NCBI GenBank assembly: GCA_036346395.1
Contig: CM070599.1
Span: 16,173,232 to 16,237,231 of the forward strand
Source: Hsuehochloa calcarea
Lineage: Eukaryota > Streptophyta > Magnoliopsida > Poales > Poaceae
Direction of reading: 5' to 3'
Length of the DNA: 64,000 bases
Part shown: positions 33,957-47,622 of the stretch, piece by piece
Numbering within the stretch: the first letter of the stretch is position 1
How the letters are laid out: the number at the start of each line of letters is the position of its first letter
Notes under the pieces: model-generated
Databases searched by the model: none
Told to the model about the DNA's origin: nothing
What the model saw: only the letters and a program-made list of their open reading frames with translations
Translations under genes and position numbers: made by a program

Positions 33957-36808
33957 CACTACCGGAGACTGTGTATTTACCGAGTGCCCCGACAATTACC
34001 GAGTGTCAAAAGTCGGGCACTCGAAAATAAGATTTACCGAAAGTGCCAACACTGGAAAACATAAACACCCGTAGTAGACCGATTTATCGAGTCACCACAC
34101 TGTAAATTAAGACACTCGTTAAAACTACAAGTTTACCGACGGGCGCACTCGGTAAAACAGACACTCTGTATTGAGGTGCCACGTCACCTAGATAGCAACC
34201 GTCGCCAAACGGCGTCACGGCATGTCATGTTTACCGAGTGTCACACTCGGTAATAATAAAGTTTTACCGAGTGTAAGTTCACAACACTCGGTAAACACTA
34301 TCTTTTACCGAGTGTATTGTCGCAACACTCGGTAAAATTCAACCAAATTTCTTGTTTTTCCATTCATTCTTTTTCCTCTATCCACATATGATATTTAGTA
34401 CTCCATTCCAAAATATGGTGTTTATTTCGATTTATTTACTATATTTCACAAAATTTTCATTCTTTATGAAAATTAGGTACATATCGTGTAAATTTAATTG
34501 TAATAATTAAAATCGAACTCGATAAATCACGAGATTGGAAGAATTAACATTGAAGCATACATCTATATTATAGAAAAATTTTCATAACGTTTCGGAAGTA
34601 TATTTACATTCGTCGCTGCCGAACCGGTACATCTTCCAAAGAGACACTAAACATTAACAATGACGAGTAGGATTTCTATTAAGAGTGAAATTCAACATTA
34701 TGATTTGAACTTGGAATTTTTTAGATAGTAAATAGATGACATGTAATAGTTCATGTGAAAGTTTGGTGAATTTTATGATTAAATTGGCATTTTTTCTTTT
34801 AGTTTTGCATGAAATGATGGATACTTTGCCGAGTGCCTAGGGTTGGCACTCGGAACTAATAACTTTGCCGAGTGCCGCCATAGGGCACTCGGCAAGTAAT
34901 AACTTTGCCGAGTGTCGCCGATCCGCACTCGGCAAAGTTCTCTTTATCCCTCACCACGCGCGCTCTCTCTTTTCTCTCATTTCCTTTCTTTCTTTATCCT
35001 CGCCACGCCGCAGACTCGACTTCGCCGCCTTCGCCTCGCCTCGCTGGCTCTGCCTCGCCGCGCCGCCGCCTCGCCCACACCCCCGCCTCGCCCGCCTTCA
35101 CCTCGGCGCATCATCTCCCCCTCTCCTTCTCCTTTCCATCGCCACGGCCGCCTTCTCCCACCCCGGCCGGCCTTCTTCTCCGCTCACGGCCTCCATCTCC
35201 TTCCCCGCTGCCCACCCTCTTCTCTCCTCCGCTAAGATCCGCTCACCACCGCCACAACATTGCCCCTCCGGCCGAAGCTCCTTCCGTCACGGTCGTCCTC
35301 GTGCCGCCTGCCCAACTGGCTGCACCAGAGCACCCTCGGCGCCTTCTCCTCCCCACCGGCCGACGCCCTCCCGCCGCTAAGGACCCCTACCGCCGTGCTC
35401 CCCGTCGCCTCGGCTCCGTCACGGCTTTCTCCGTGCTTCCCGGCCGTCGCCACTCCCAACCAGACCACCCCTATTGCCACCTCCTCACCTCCTCTCCTGC
35501 CACTGTAAGTATTGTGGCATACTTTGTTCCGCCCTTTGCATTTGTGCTATGCTAGTGATTCATTCATTCTGTGATTGTCAATCTCTAGTACCGTGGAGAA
35601 ATTGCAAAGTAGTAATGGTGGGTTCATTGAATTGCTCGTGATGATTGTCAAATCAAATCAAATTGATAATAGGAAACGATCTTGAGCTAAATCCTTTTGT
35701 TTTCGTGGTCGCTATAATCGTGAGCTTTGTTAATTACTTTCTGGTTTTCTGTTCTATCTGAATATAGATTATCCTTGTATACTAATAGAGCTAGTTGATC
35801 TTCTATGAGATATTTGCATTGTTATCGATCAATTTGTAGATTAGGCTTATTCCTGATATATTCTTGTGAATTATCTTGAGATCACTTGCTCTGTTGTTCT
35901 GTTTTGATAATAGAGTGTATACTGTTTTCTTTGTGAATTTATTCACTCTGATGGCCATTTGATAATCTGTAGACAGGAAGTTTAATCTACTACTTTGTGA
36001 TAAAGTTGACATTTTAAATAGGAAAGCTGTAGTTTAAGCTCAAGATCTGTTTTGTAATTATCAAATTTGTTTGGTGAAGATATATTGACTGATATGCTGT
36101 GATGGTCAAGATTTTATCTCGTGCAACTAGCATTCTGAGAGCAATATTCAGTTTTTTAAATCTGAGCTTTGTGCTGATTTCTTCGGTGTACATATGGTAT
36201 TTGTTGAGCATATTTTTCATTTTAAATGATATGCAGAAATTACTCTCCCTGGGGATGTTCCCGCAAATTTTGCAGGCTATGTGTCATCCTCATTTCCATA
36301 TGCATCTGAATCCAAATTTTTCTTATGTCTATTTGGCTTTGACCTTTTGACTACTTTTTACCGAGTGGGATCACTCGGTAAACATTATTCCTGAAGTTTA
36401 TTTGCGGAATTGTTTTAATCACGAAAATGGTTATTCTTTTACCGAGTGTTAGGAGCGACACTCGGTAAATATTATTCAAAAAATTTATTTCCGGAATTGT
36501 TTTAATCACGAAATGCTAATTTATTTACCGAGTGTTTGCTAGTGACACTCTGGTAAACCTCGCCGTTAACTGTTAGTTTGGAGGTCGACGACCGTCAAGT
36601 CATAATTGTTTACCGAGTGTCATTGTAGCACTCGGTAACTCTATGCCCGAAAAGCCCGATATTAAACACTCGGTAAAATAACTTCACCTAGTCGTTGTTT
36701 GCCGAGTCCACTTTACCGAGTGTGGCACTCGGTAAACAGTTTGCCGAGTGTGTAGCACTATTTGCCGAGTGTTACTCACACTCGGTAAATAGCCAGTATC
36801 CCGTAGTG
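33957..36808. mobile_element. non-autonomous CACTA transposon, TSD CTA
   Basis: It begins CACTACCGGAGACTGTG and ends GCCAGTATCCCGTAGTG, imperfect terminal inverted repeats starting CACTA. The 3-bp target duplication CTA is at 33954-33956 and 36809-36811. Both ends carry dense direct and inverted copies of TTTACCGAGTG / CACTCGGTAAA (34000-34340 and 36355-36790), the sub-terminal sites bound by CACTA transposases. The middle (34960-35510) is a C/T-rich, GC-rich block ending in a splice-donor-like TGTAAGTATT, perhaps a captured gene leader. No transposase is encoded. Confidence 0.92.
34960..35510 (+). other. GC-rich block inside the CACTA element, possible captured leader or exon
   Basis: Long forward ORFs exist in all frames because of the biased composition (Pro, Ser, Arg and Ala), so none is supported. 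The block ends at CACTGTAAGTATT, a good donor site, and the following ~800 bp are AT-rich like a plant intron. This fits the first exon or 5' leader of a host gene captured by the transposon. The donor gene is not recognised. Confidence 0.35.
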
Positions 36809-36811
36809 CTA

Positions 36812-38942
36812 GCACCCACCTTGCCGCCTCTCCACGCTCTGTCCTCTAACTCACTGTTCTTGTTGATACACCTCCTCACAACTCCTCTATTGTGTTGGCT
36901 ATTAGATTAGTTATAGTGTGTTTGATTGATCTTATCATTGAATTGATTAGTATGGGTAATGTGAATTGATTAGTATGGGTAATGTATATATTTGTTATGA
37001 GTTTATTAGCTCTAGGAAAATGTTAAGTTCAGTAGTATACTTCTATTTTACCTTTTTGTTTGATCAGATTTAGATGTGAGTACAGATAGGCTGAAGTTGT
37101 ACTAGATACAAGTAAATAGCTGGCATATATTAGAGGTGAGAATGGAATGCTATTAGATGGATAGAAGTGAAGAAAACATTTTTCTGTTTATTTTTGTAGA
37201 TCTATTCAGTTGGTAAATGCATTGGATTGAATTTTTTTGTTCTTATATTACATGTATCTAGCATATACTACAAATTAAACCCTCTCATTGTGCCACATCA
37301 TCAATAAATCATTGACCTTTGGACCATAAATACTTGAAATATCAGTCCAACGATGAAGACCTTTGTATATATCTTGATTTAGCTAGCAGATAACTGCTAA
37401 TTATCAAGCGAACATGCATATTTCTGATCTGCAAAAATTCGTATTGACACAGGATGCTCTTAGACCATGCATAATGAAATTGGCATGCAGTTCCCAGTTT
37501 CCACCCGCTTCCCACACCATTACTCATCAATTTCAACAGATTCCTCTCCCAAAAAGCAAAGAAGAGATGTATTGCACGGTGATGTTGTTGGGCCATGCAC
37601 CGCCGCCATGTAGTTCATTCCAAAGCATACCAATTGGATTGTGAGCGTAGATGGTTTAAGTTGGTACCGACGAATAGTACGTCACTCAGCAGTGAGATCG
37701 AACTGGGAGCACAACCAATGCGCCGTGGTTGCAAGCGATGCCGTCATCAACTCGTGCAGTCAAGTCAGGTGGTAATCCAATGATTTACTACTGAAGCACT
37801 GATCCATGTCTGCAGATTCAATCCAGTCTGACACTCTGACGGCGAATGGAATTAATATGGTAGGTCCACGAACTATATACTTTTTTTCCTGTAGAATTTC
37901 ATTTGAGCTTTTAAATTACTGTACCAAATGCGTTTCTCCTTTGTTCCCATTTTATTTTGTGGGAAATTTCCCTTTCTTTGTTAAGTGGAGCCACACTTTT
38001 ATTAAATGAAAAAACTGTACATGTATGCTGAAGCAACATTTGTATTAACACTGTTGACTTTGTGCTCTTAAGTTGGATTGTTCCTTGAAATCCACTTGAC
38101 AAGTTTATTATAAAAAAAAAGAGTAAACTGGAGCAGACTGTTGAAGCATTTGAGTAGTGCACTGCACCATTTCGAATTTTCGATGCCTTGAGGTGCCCTT
38201 TCTCTCGGTGTGTTCTACTGGGATAGGTGTTGGTGATTGTAATTCTTTGTTCCTCTCTAAAATGAATAGGCAGCGCTCCAGCCATCCGTACGTTTTTAAA
38301 AAAAAAAAAAAAAAAAGAATCGTTGTCCTATTTTCGCTTTGAGTAGCGCATTGCATCTACTGCCGACATTGACTATTAGATATATGAGTACTAATTTATT
38401 AGACCGATGCCATCTTCAGTGAACAAAATTTTCATACATTTTATGAGAGCGTTGTTTGAAATTCTTCAGTGATACAAGGACTTTGTTTGAAAAAGAACAA
38501 TTCCTACGGCAGCCAAATTCCCACTCCTCATTTTGCTGTTGTACCTGAAGGATGTCGCGTTTAAAATCTCAGTGCATATTCATGTTTCTTTTGAGTGCAC
38601 ATGAATTGTAATGCACACCTGTAAATCTAAGTTCGTGGGGTTTATGACGTACCAATGTTGCCCTTTGAGCAACAAATCAGCACATTGCGTATGCAACAAA
38701 AAATATTGGCTCCAGATGAATTTCCCACCCACAATGAATTTCCCACTCAGGTCCCCAGCTCGCGGAAGGTACTCCTACTTATATCGTATCCTTGTCATCT
38801 TGAAGTTAGCTGCAGCTGCTGATTGCACGGTTTTTATCTTTACTTCTTTAAAATACTCTAGTAATAGTGAGTGATGCGTTTTCGTATCCCCTTCAATTCT
38901 CCCAAGACGTAACTCTCGTCCCCTCAAGAAATCGTGTGCCGA
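36812..38942. other. intergenic region
   Basis: AT-rich, no supported gene. It holds a short tandem duplication of GATTAGTATGGGTAATGT (about 36944-36984) and an A-run of 18 (about 38298-38315) that may mark an old retroposed end. ORFs in this stretch are below 130 codons and without recognised similarity. Confidence 0.4.
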
Positions 38943-38947
38943 TATAT

Positions 38948-41900
38948 TGTGACATCCCGTTTTTTTTCTTTTCCGCCCAACCCACGACCGCTTCTTTCCG
39001 CGCCCGCCCGCCGCCCATCCCTCTCCCTTATCCTTCCTCGCCGCTTCTCCCAATTCTCCTCGGTGCATCTCTTCCTCCGCCCACCCTACCTCATCGCCTT
39101 CTCCTCCCGCTTGCTGCCGCTGCGGTGCTCCCCGTCGGCCTTCTTCCCGCTCTCTCGGCTCCAAAGACCTTCCTCCGCCCAGATCCACCTCTTCCCTCAA
39201 GCAGCCGCCGCCCCACCTCCACTCGCCCCCAAGCACCGCCCCACCTCGCCACGCCGCTTCCACCGGCCCCACCAGAGCCGCCCCATCCCTCACGCCGCCT
39301 CCACCACACGCACTCTCCACTGCTCACGCCGTCAACGCCCGCGCCGCCTCCATCGACTACCTGCAGCCTCGCCCTCGCGCACGGCCCGACCACCCAAATG
39401 GTGAAGCACCCGGTCCGAGCCGTGCAGGCCGCCTAGGTCATCGCCGCGCCGCCGGTCCATCGCCACTCTCGGCCCGCCGGTCTCGCTGTCTCGCCAACCA
39501 TCGCCGTGGATGCCCACGCCGTCGCCATGCCGCCACCTCCTCCCGACGCCATCGCCTCGGCTCCGCCCCTCTCCCCGGCTATTTAAAGCCCGCGCTCCAT
39601 CTCCTCCCCGCCTGCCTCCTCCCTCTCCCTGTAAGTCCCCAAAGAACTCCTCCTTCTTCTTCCCCTTCGGTCGATTGAGTCCGTGTCACCTCGCCCGGCC
39701 GCGGTGCTCGAGCGCCGGGCGACGCCCTCGTGCCGCCCCCAAAGAACTGGGCCGCAGACTCGCCTCCCCATGACCGCTGCCACCGAGCTCCCTCCCGCGC
39801 CGACAAAGCTCCCACCACCGCCACATTCGTGCTCCACCGCCCCACCACCGCCGGTGAGCCTCCCTCCACCTCCCCGTGCCATTGCTCTCCCCTCTCTTTC
39901 TTCCCCGCCACGCCGCCCAAGCCGCCTAGTGCTCCTGTTTTCCCCGGCCGACCGCCACTCGCCACATCAGACCGATCCAAAGCCCTCCTTCCCCTTCTCC
40001 ACGTGCCCTCTCTCCTCTCGGTGCATCCTCGCCTTGGCCGAGCCTTCCCCTTGCTCTACCCCTCTCTGTCGACTGCTCTCCCTGCGGCTTTTGGTCAAGT
40101 AATCATCGGTGGCAATGCTGTTGACAATGAGAAAAGAATTGTTGTTCTTCATACTGATTGAGCATTGAATTGTCTGTAATTATTGCTTCCCTGGTATCAG
40201 TATTGTGGATTGTGAATGTTGTCTGTGGTTTGTCGCTTCCTAGATTAGTATTGTTGGTTGTCGACTATGATTACCTGATAAGTGCTACCATTTTGCTGAC
40301 CACTGTTGCCACCAAATTTTGAACCTTCAAACCAATTGATTGTGAGCTGAAGTTATTGATTATTAGTTTAAATTCTTCCTCAGATCAGTTATTTGAGTAT
40401 CAATTTTGAGAGCAGAGACTCAATCTGTGTTGCTTCTCCAGATTTTGATTGTTGACTATGGTTTAGCGAGTCTTCAGTGTTCAATAGCAGTGGTAATGAT
40501 AATGTTTGGTGTAATATGACAATTGCAGAGATCATGTGTGTAGCGAATCATCTGTGTTCAGACATTTTGAGATCTTACTTTGGAACCCTATTTTTAATTT
40601 GGTGATTGATTGAACTATGTTACTAATTGCTCTAGCAATTGAAGATTGTGCCATGTCTTCTGAAACCATGTTTAGTAATCTTGCAATTGTGATATTGGTG
40701 CTATAAGTCAATAGTTTGTTTGGGGTAGCAATTGAAAGCTTGTATGTTTGAGGTATGTGATATTGAGTGCTAGCATTTGGAATTTCACAATTGAATTTTG
40801 TGTCAGAGAGCTTGTAATCAATTGTTATCCATCTGCTTCAATTATCAATGTCTGCTCATAATTGTTTCTGGATCGTGAGTTGTTGTGGCAATAAAATGAA
40901 TTGTTGATTGATTGCCTGTGTTTTACTAATCATCAGTATAAATGTTTTGGTAGTAAATTGAATAGTTGTTTGTGATCCTAAATTATTAGGGATGGCTTTG
41001 ATCTTCAGTAGAAGTATTGTCTATTGGTTTTGTTAATCAATTGTTAGCTGCTGGTTAGTGCTTCGTCAGTAGGTCAATGATTGTTGGAATTAATTGTATT
41101 TTGTGTAGGCCGGAAGTATTGTTTTTTTGTATTGATTGTTTTATCAATCCGTGTTGTTTGGCAATGATTTGTGTTCTGGCATCGATTAGTCAGTAGGTTG
41201 TAGTAGTAGGTTGAGTAGCTAGAAATTGAATCAATAAGTATTATCTGGCAGCTGAGATTGGTATAGAATTGCTATTGGATTGTGTGTTGATCTGGTATTC
41301 TAGATTTGGTATAGAACCTGTAGTAAAGTTGTGTCGCTGTGAGTGGTACAGCCTTGCTATCCTCTAAATTGCAGAGAGCATTCCGCAAAAACCCCTTCGA
41401 CCTTACCTCCTTTGTATCCTCCTCCCAGAAATTATCTACCATTCCTCCTTTCGCTTAATCGGTTGTTTGACTCACAAACATTCCAAAGTCGCCAAACCCT
41501 TTTCTCAAGTTCGCCCTCCGCAACCCTTCTGAGGATTTTGTGTTTCATTTGGTCTCTTGAATTCTTTGGATTTATGTGGTTTTTCAATCGTTATTACATA
41601 ATTAGAGATCGAAGTCCAGAAGGAACGACGACTCAAGCAAATCCAAGATCCAAGCAAAGACGCCGACCAAGATTTCGAACCCCTGTTCAATCAGGCTTTG
41701 AGTAAGATCAAGGCCACAGTATAATAGCCCAGGCAAGTCAACACTTTGATCATATTGATCCTACATTTTATGCAAATTATATTTTTTTTAAAATATCAAA
41801 TTGCATGTTCTAATTTCCTATGCAAATGTATGTCAAACACCCTAAGGTAGTTAAATGCCTATTTGATGATTAAATGATTATTATACCATTTCCTTGAAAA

Positions 41901-43461
41901 TTGAACTCCCAATGTCCTTGTCACCCTAGTAAATATCTGGTAACCTACTAGTTATAGGTCGTACTTAAACGTCATGCTAGACTTGTTTAAGTGCCGGGTA
42001 TTACTACCCCCAAATCATCACCCTTTAATCATGACAATTGTTTTGGGCAGTCATTGGGGAGAATGACTGAATTGGTTGGATAATTTATTTTATACTTCTC
42101 CAAAACTCTAAAACTTGCTAATACCTCATCTGGGCGGATGGAAGGGTGGTGGGTACCGTCGAGCACAAGAATGATTGGTATGTGGTAAGAACCACCCAGA
42201 TGATCTTAAGGACTTAATCCTGTGACGACCTCCTATAGCAAAACAGTACAGCCACAAGTCTATAATGGTGTCGACCTAGCTAACTAATTGGTGTCCACCG
42301 GTACGCGCTGCACCATTGGGGGACTCCCCTTCATCGTGAGCCCACGAGGCTACGGATTGGGGTATGTGACTTGCGGGACCCTAGGCGTAAGTTGCATGGC
42401 GCAAGAGGGGGTTTGGGTACAGTGGTTGTCGGGTCCCACGGGAACGAAACCCTACTCAGGTGAAACCTTAGCGGGTGTGGCAAATATCGAGGGGCCTTGT
42501 AAAGGTCTTGTGGTAATCTCCCTTTGATTCACATGTCTACGAAAACGTGTGTACATATCAAGCTGATTATATCTTGTGGGTAAAGATGTACAATCTCTGC
42601 AGAGAATAAAAAATGTTCGAACAGTCGTGCCCACGATCACGGGCGGGTGTAGGAACTTACAAGATATAGTTATATTTTAAAAACTTTTGTGGATGGGTTG
42701 GAAAATGTGCGAGGCTCACCTAGCCCTTGATTTGGATTTTCCCTGGGTATTCTTACCCAGCGTTGGTAATAGGTAGGTATGACCACCATCAAATATAAGC
42801 ATGAAGGTGGAGGTAGCATCTGCTTTTATTAATTATTGCACAATTAATCTCTTTAAAAATACAATTTGGTTAAAATGCTAAGTGATAGGGTTTTTCTAAT
42901 ATCTGTATTTATAAATGCTGCTTTACGCAAAGAAAAGAACCCGAGTCATCCTTGCTACACCTTGCATGTATATTATTGCATCTGTTATGTTAGCTCGCGA
43001 GTATGGTAGTTGTGCTCATCCTCGCTCTTTCCCCAAACCCTTAGAAACAGGAACGATGGAGCTGTCGACTGCAACAAGGATCCAGAAGTCTGAAGTCCCA
43101 GGAATTGTTGAAGCGTAGTTTAGTCCTTAGCTGTTCTATTCTCACCCCAGTCTAGCTGACTCCGTCGGTTCTTTCGTGCCTCCTATATTGTCCTAGGTTT
43201 TCAGATAATATCGGCGACACGGGTTCCCACCACTTGCTCATGTAAGATGTGCCCTCACCCCTTTGCTTCCGTTGTTGCTTCCGCTATCTTTTGTAATGTA
43301 TTCATTTAGCATGTTCGGCCCTTATTGTAAAAATTAACCCGAAGCGATCTATATAAACTCTGATGTGTAAATTAATGAATGGAACGATTTTACGCCACGA
43401 ATGGTTTGCTAGAACAGTGGTTTCACAAAGAAATCCGGATGGAGAAATCCGGGGTCCTACA
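38948..43461 (+). repeat. 5' LTR, about 4.5 kb
   Basis: It has the gypsy LTR layout: head, GC/pyrimidine-rich block (38980-40100) with a TATA box at 39580, AT-rich stretch (40120-41330), cassette (41606-41738) and tail. It is longer than its relatives, mostly in the 39640-41340 part, which may hold an older insertion or an intron-like expansion. The end is fixed by the primer-binding site and by identity with the 3' LTR end at 48917. Confidence 0.85.
39580..39587 (+). promoter_or_regulatory. TATA-like box of the 5' LTR
   Basis: TATTTAAA sits in the pyrimidine-rich block about 45 bp before a donor-like TGTAAGTCCC at 39629, the position matching the TATA box of the 3291 LTR. Confidence 0.45.
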
Positions 43462-43464
43462 GAG

Positions 43465-43476
43465 CTGGTATCAGAG
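43465..43476 (+). other. primer-binding site (initiator tRNA-Met type)
   Basis: TGGTATCAGAGC starts three bases after the LTR end (GAG then the site), the usual plant minus-strand primer site. Confidence 0.88.
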
Positions 43477-43667
43477 CATATGACTGTAGGAATCTTAGTT
43501 AGACTGGTCGAGCCTAAGGGCTTGAGTATTATTTTCAAAACATAAGAAAAGCTTTGACAAAATATAACGTACTATTTTCTATTACTTACCCCTCTTAGTT
43601 CTCCACTTTTCTATATTTCACTTGAGTTTTTACTCAGTCTGACCCCCGGTTGTTTCAAAAATTGTAG

Positions 43668-43910
43668 ATGGCAACCCCTTCGTCCGATGGACCGTGGGAC
43701 TTGTATTCTCACGAAGAAGATGGACATGAGTGCGTGGAACTTCTTCGCCAATTCATGATCACCTGGACTTCTACCGCCCGCCTATCTTCAGAGGACGAAA
43801 GACTCAAACCTCGACCAAGAGTCATGGACCATGGAGGTTTTCCTCTATGCCGAGAGGGTGAGTTCATAGCTCACACCTTCATATCTCGAGACCACGCACG
43901 CAAGCTGTGA
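43668..43910 (+). pseudogene. gag N-terminal remnant
   Basis: An 80-codon ORF begins about 200 bp after the primer-binding site, where gag should start. It opens MATPSSDGPWDLYSHEEDGH. The frame closes with TGA in sequence that otherwise continues gag-like to about 44040. It is called gag from position and composition; no capsid motif is recognised. Confidence 0.45.
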
Positions 43911-44378
43911 TTTGCGGCTTCAAGACGCAAAGATGCTTCGCCTCGCAAACGCCTCGAGCCAGATGCACATAGATCTTCTCGCGAGTCGCCTTCTACTACT
44001 ATCTACCTCTCCAGAAGGATAATCCGACCCAAGTCTGCGCCATCGTGTGGGAGAAGTTAGGCTAGTCTAGGTTAGCTAGTCGTGCTTACATTAGCATCCT
44101 TGGTTGCAAGTGCTTTTATTTCCTCCTTTTGTAGACGCTGTGTTTGTATCTCGTGTCATGGCTTAGTATGGCCTATATGTTGTGCTTTAGAAGTCATGTA
44201 ACACTTAACCCTTTTATACAATGCAGCCATTGTAGGCTTTGTAATGTATTCGATCATTTTCCTCGTGGTTTTGAGTTTCTTCAGGTGCCTTAGAGGGCCA
44301 AAGAAACCCTCATATAAATCCTCCTAGCCTAACCTATGTGGTTCTCTCAAATGGCACCAAAGATACCAAAGACCAAAG

Positions 44379-47300
44379 TGTCGTGCCCCAAATATGTAAA
44401 TCGACCTCTGGTATTCTCGCACTAGTCCAGATCACGCTTAGTGCACACAAAGGTCAACATTAATGAAATATCAACTCCATACAATGAAATATTAAATAAA
44501 CGAGTAATTTGAATAACAAATAACTGTTGTGACCTTAAGGTCGAGTTTTACTATTATTAAGCCATGCAAGGCTAACAATAATGAAATAAACTACAGTGGA
44601 AACAAAGTAAACTCCAGCGGGCTCCCATCAATTTACCATAGGCAACTGACTGGGATCGAGACCCTAACGATCAACCTTTGTAGAATTCCTCTTCAAAAGC
44701 AAAGCACGCATACTACTCTACTGCTTATTTGTTTAGCAAGAGTGAGTACACAACCGTACTCGTAAGTCATACCACAGAATGCAATTATACATGATGGCTT
44801 ATTCCAAAGGAATGGCTTCTGTGGTTATTTTGCAGAAATGCAACATTTACAATTGAATATAAATAATAGATTGAAACATAATTGAAAACAAATAAAGACT
44901 AATAACTTAACATTTGATTTCGCAAAGGACACACAGTCTAATCAAGTTATTCACACAATGCACAAGTTTTCTCACAGAGTGACCCTTCCCAATTGTCTTT
45001 ATAAAATCTACCCTCGTGTGAAATTCTCGAGCATGTCCATATTCATGACGCGCTATTCGAATAGATTGGTTTAACACTCTGCATAGGTTGTACACTTTAC
45101 CCACACGATACAATCAGTGTAGCTAGCACTGACCATAACAAAATCTTTCAGATACTTCATCTCAAGTAATGACACTCCCAATGTGCTTTCCTGCTGGCCA
45201 ACCGATACACATAGCGTTTGGTTACGACACACATCGTTAGACAGGGATGCAGCGAACCGTCCCGCGATGTGACATATTACACCTCCAGTCCATCACACAG
45301 CTTAAAATACAACCTGAGTTGTCAATGTCAAGACTCCATAACTTACTAAGTTAGGCCCAACCCATACTAGGCATGTGGTTGTACAGTAAGGCCCAATTCA
45401 ATGGCGCACAAAGTTAAGTCCTTAATTGACCAAGGCAAGACTTCCAGTTTTAACCCAAATCACAAAGTTTATAGCACACAGCTCCACCAATCACATAGAA
45501 TCCACCACTTACCTCAATCCAAATCTTTTCCCACCCTGTTGATTAAGTGCAACACATGCCATCAACGAGTAATAGCACACAGCACACACAGTTTTATCAC
45601 ACAGTTCTATAATCACTTAGTCAAGTTTATAATTGCGACTCACATGAAATGTTGACTTGTGGTATGGATAAGTAGCCTACTCGTATCTAACCAACCCACG
45701 TTGGTGCTACGATAATACCAACTAATAATGAACCAATCTAGGGTGACAAAAGATCATGGCATACAATAGACAATGTGGATATAACAAATTGGATTAATAA
45801 CTATCCCAAAAGCATTTAAATAAATACTTGAAATAGAATGAAATACATCGAAACAAAGTATTTTGAAAACTGAGTTCAATATGATCAAAGGTATAACTTG
45901 CCTTGAAATAGCTCAAAGTACTGGTCTTGGTCTTGGGGTGCTCTTTCTTCTGCAAAATTTCCCGAAGTATCGACGTCTACTCGCAAATGAGACAAAAGAA
46001 ATAAAAACAAATAAATAACAAAGACAAAACAAACTCCAAAAATCAAATAAAATTCATCATTAAATAGATCTTGATTTTATATGAATTTACAAATTTGAAT
46101 GGGATCAATTGGAGGTCGGATGCAAAAGTTATGGGCTTTGGAAGATTGGAAATCAAATAAAACCCTAATTTGGAATTTTATTGAATTTCCTGAATTATTT
46201 TTATGAAGGAAAATCGGATTATTGCGCAATGCTTGCATCAGCCGAGAATTTCCAGAAAAAGAAATAGATTTTAAAAGAAATCTGACATGTGGGCCCCACA
46301 TGTCAGCGATTGGGCTCACGGTGAACTGGGTTCACCGAGCCAAGGAGATCCGTGCGGTGGATCGGGCTACGTCGCGCTGCAGTGTCTTGGCACCGATTAC
46401 GCCACGTGGAGGACACGCAGCACAAATGTTGACGCTGGCCGACGACAAAGCTACAGCCGCAAAGGGCGCGCCGGACTGATGATCTCCGATGATCGGCGGC
46501 GCTTCACCGGCCGTGAAGGGTACTAGAGGCTTCCCCATGTTATTGCGCACTCAGGGGTGTCCTTACCAGTGGCTGGCAACGACGGTGGCGACCGACGGCG
46601 AGGAATAAGCGGCAGTGGAGTTTCGGGTTTTGTCGGATGGGTGCTCCGGCGGTGCTGCGGCGACGAGGAGGGGCGCACAAGGTAGCTCGGACCTTGCTGA
46701 TCACGATGGTACAGTCGGTGGGGCAAGGGCGACAATGACGGCGGCGTAATTCGCCAGAGAAGAAGCTCGGCCGAAAACCCTAAAGCTTGGATTGCCACGG
46801 TGCTAGAGCGATCGGGGAGACGAGGGTGGCGAATCTAGGTTGCGGAGGACTGGGCGATCCTAGGGGGTATTTATAGGCCCGGGGAACGCCGAAATTGGAA
46901 ACCCCCAAATCGCATCCAAAACGAACGCAATCGGGAATTCCCCGATTTTAGGAGATTGAAGCCGATTCGGAGTTTGATTCGGTTGGGAATAGATAAGGTA
47001 GAGAGAAGGCCGGATTTGGGCGGGTCGCCAAGAAATCTCAACAGAATCTGTTTTGTCGGACGAAGCTCTGAAGAGCGGTAATGGCGGCGAGCGGGCGAGG
47101 GTAGGGGGAAAACTGGTCGACGCGAGGAGGAAGACTGGTCGGGGACGACGACCAATCGGTGGCCCCACCTGGCAGCGGCAGCGGAGACACGCGGGCGTGA
47201 GCGAACGCACGGCATCCGATAGGGACACGCGGCGACGATCGAGCGGAGGAAGGCGCGAGCGATCGGGGAGATGGGCTGGCACGCGGGAATAGTGTTGGGC

Positions 47301-47617
47301 TTCGGTCCAACACTGTTCCGAAGAATTTAAATTGATTTCTCTTTTTAGAAAATCTAGAAAATACAAATAGCAAATAGAAAATAGCAAATGAACTTGGAAA
47401 AATTTCAGAAAATCATAGGAAATATATCCAAGCACATAGGATCCAAATAAAATAATTTTAGCAATTGTTGATGTTGGGATTAACCCTAATAAATTATTTT
47501 GTCAAGAAAGTCTATATTAAGCTTTTAAATTTAAATTCAAATAAAATGCAAATGATGAGATTTTTAACTAGCAACTTAATTAAAAGATTTTTGAAGGCTA
47601 AAAGTTGGGATGTTACA
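44379..47617 (-). repeat. solo LTR (3239 bp), minus strand, TSD CAAAG
   Basis: On the minus strand it starts TGTAACATCCCAAC at 47617 and ends near 44379 (plus TGTCGTGCCCC). A perfect 5-bp duplication CAAAG flanks it (44374-44378 and 47618-47622). There is no interior or primer-binding site, so it is a solo LTR. It belongs to the same family as the solo LTR at 51692-54817, in the opposite direction. It has a TATA box on minus (TATAAATA, 46875-46868) and a cassette at about 45976-45903. It splits the gag region of the 38948-48917 element. Confidence 0.93.
46868..46875 (-). promoter_or_regulatory. TATA box of the inverted solo LTR
   Basis: TATAAATA on the minus strand follows a GC-rich block and precedes the leader, matching the promoter position in the related LTRs. 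Confidence 0.5.
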
Positions 47618-47622
47618 CAAAG

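Noticed and set aside
34865..35555. Forward ORFs of 171 and 216 codons
   Set aside because: They lie inside the CACTA element in C/T-rich sequence with no domain. Kept only as a possible captured leader.
34000..36790. Dense short repeats (TTTACCGAGTG and complement) considered as a CRISPR-like array
   Set aside because: Spacing is irregular, both orientations occur, and they flank CACTA termini in a plant genome. They are sub-terminal transposase-binding repeats.
38775..40161. ORFs up to 189 codons on both strands
   Set aside because: They belong to the GC-rich block of the 4.5-kb 5' LTR, with biased composition in all frames.
46523..47435. Minus-strand ORFs up to 191 codons
   Set aside because: They are the leader block of the inverted solo LTR. 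The same block in its relative at 52007-52895 has different frames open, so no protein is conserved.
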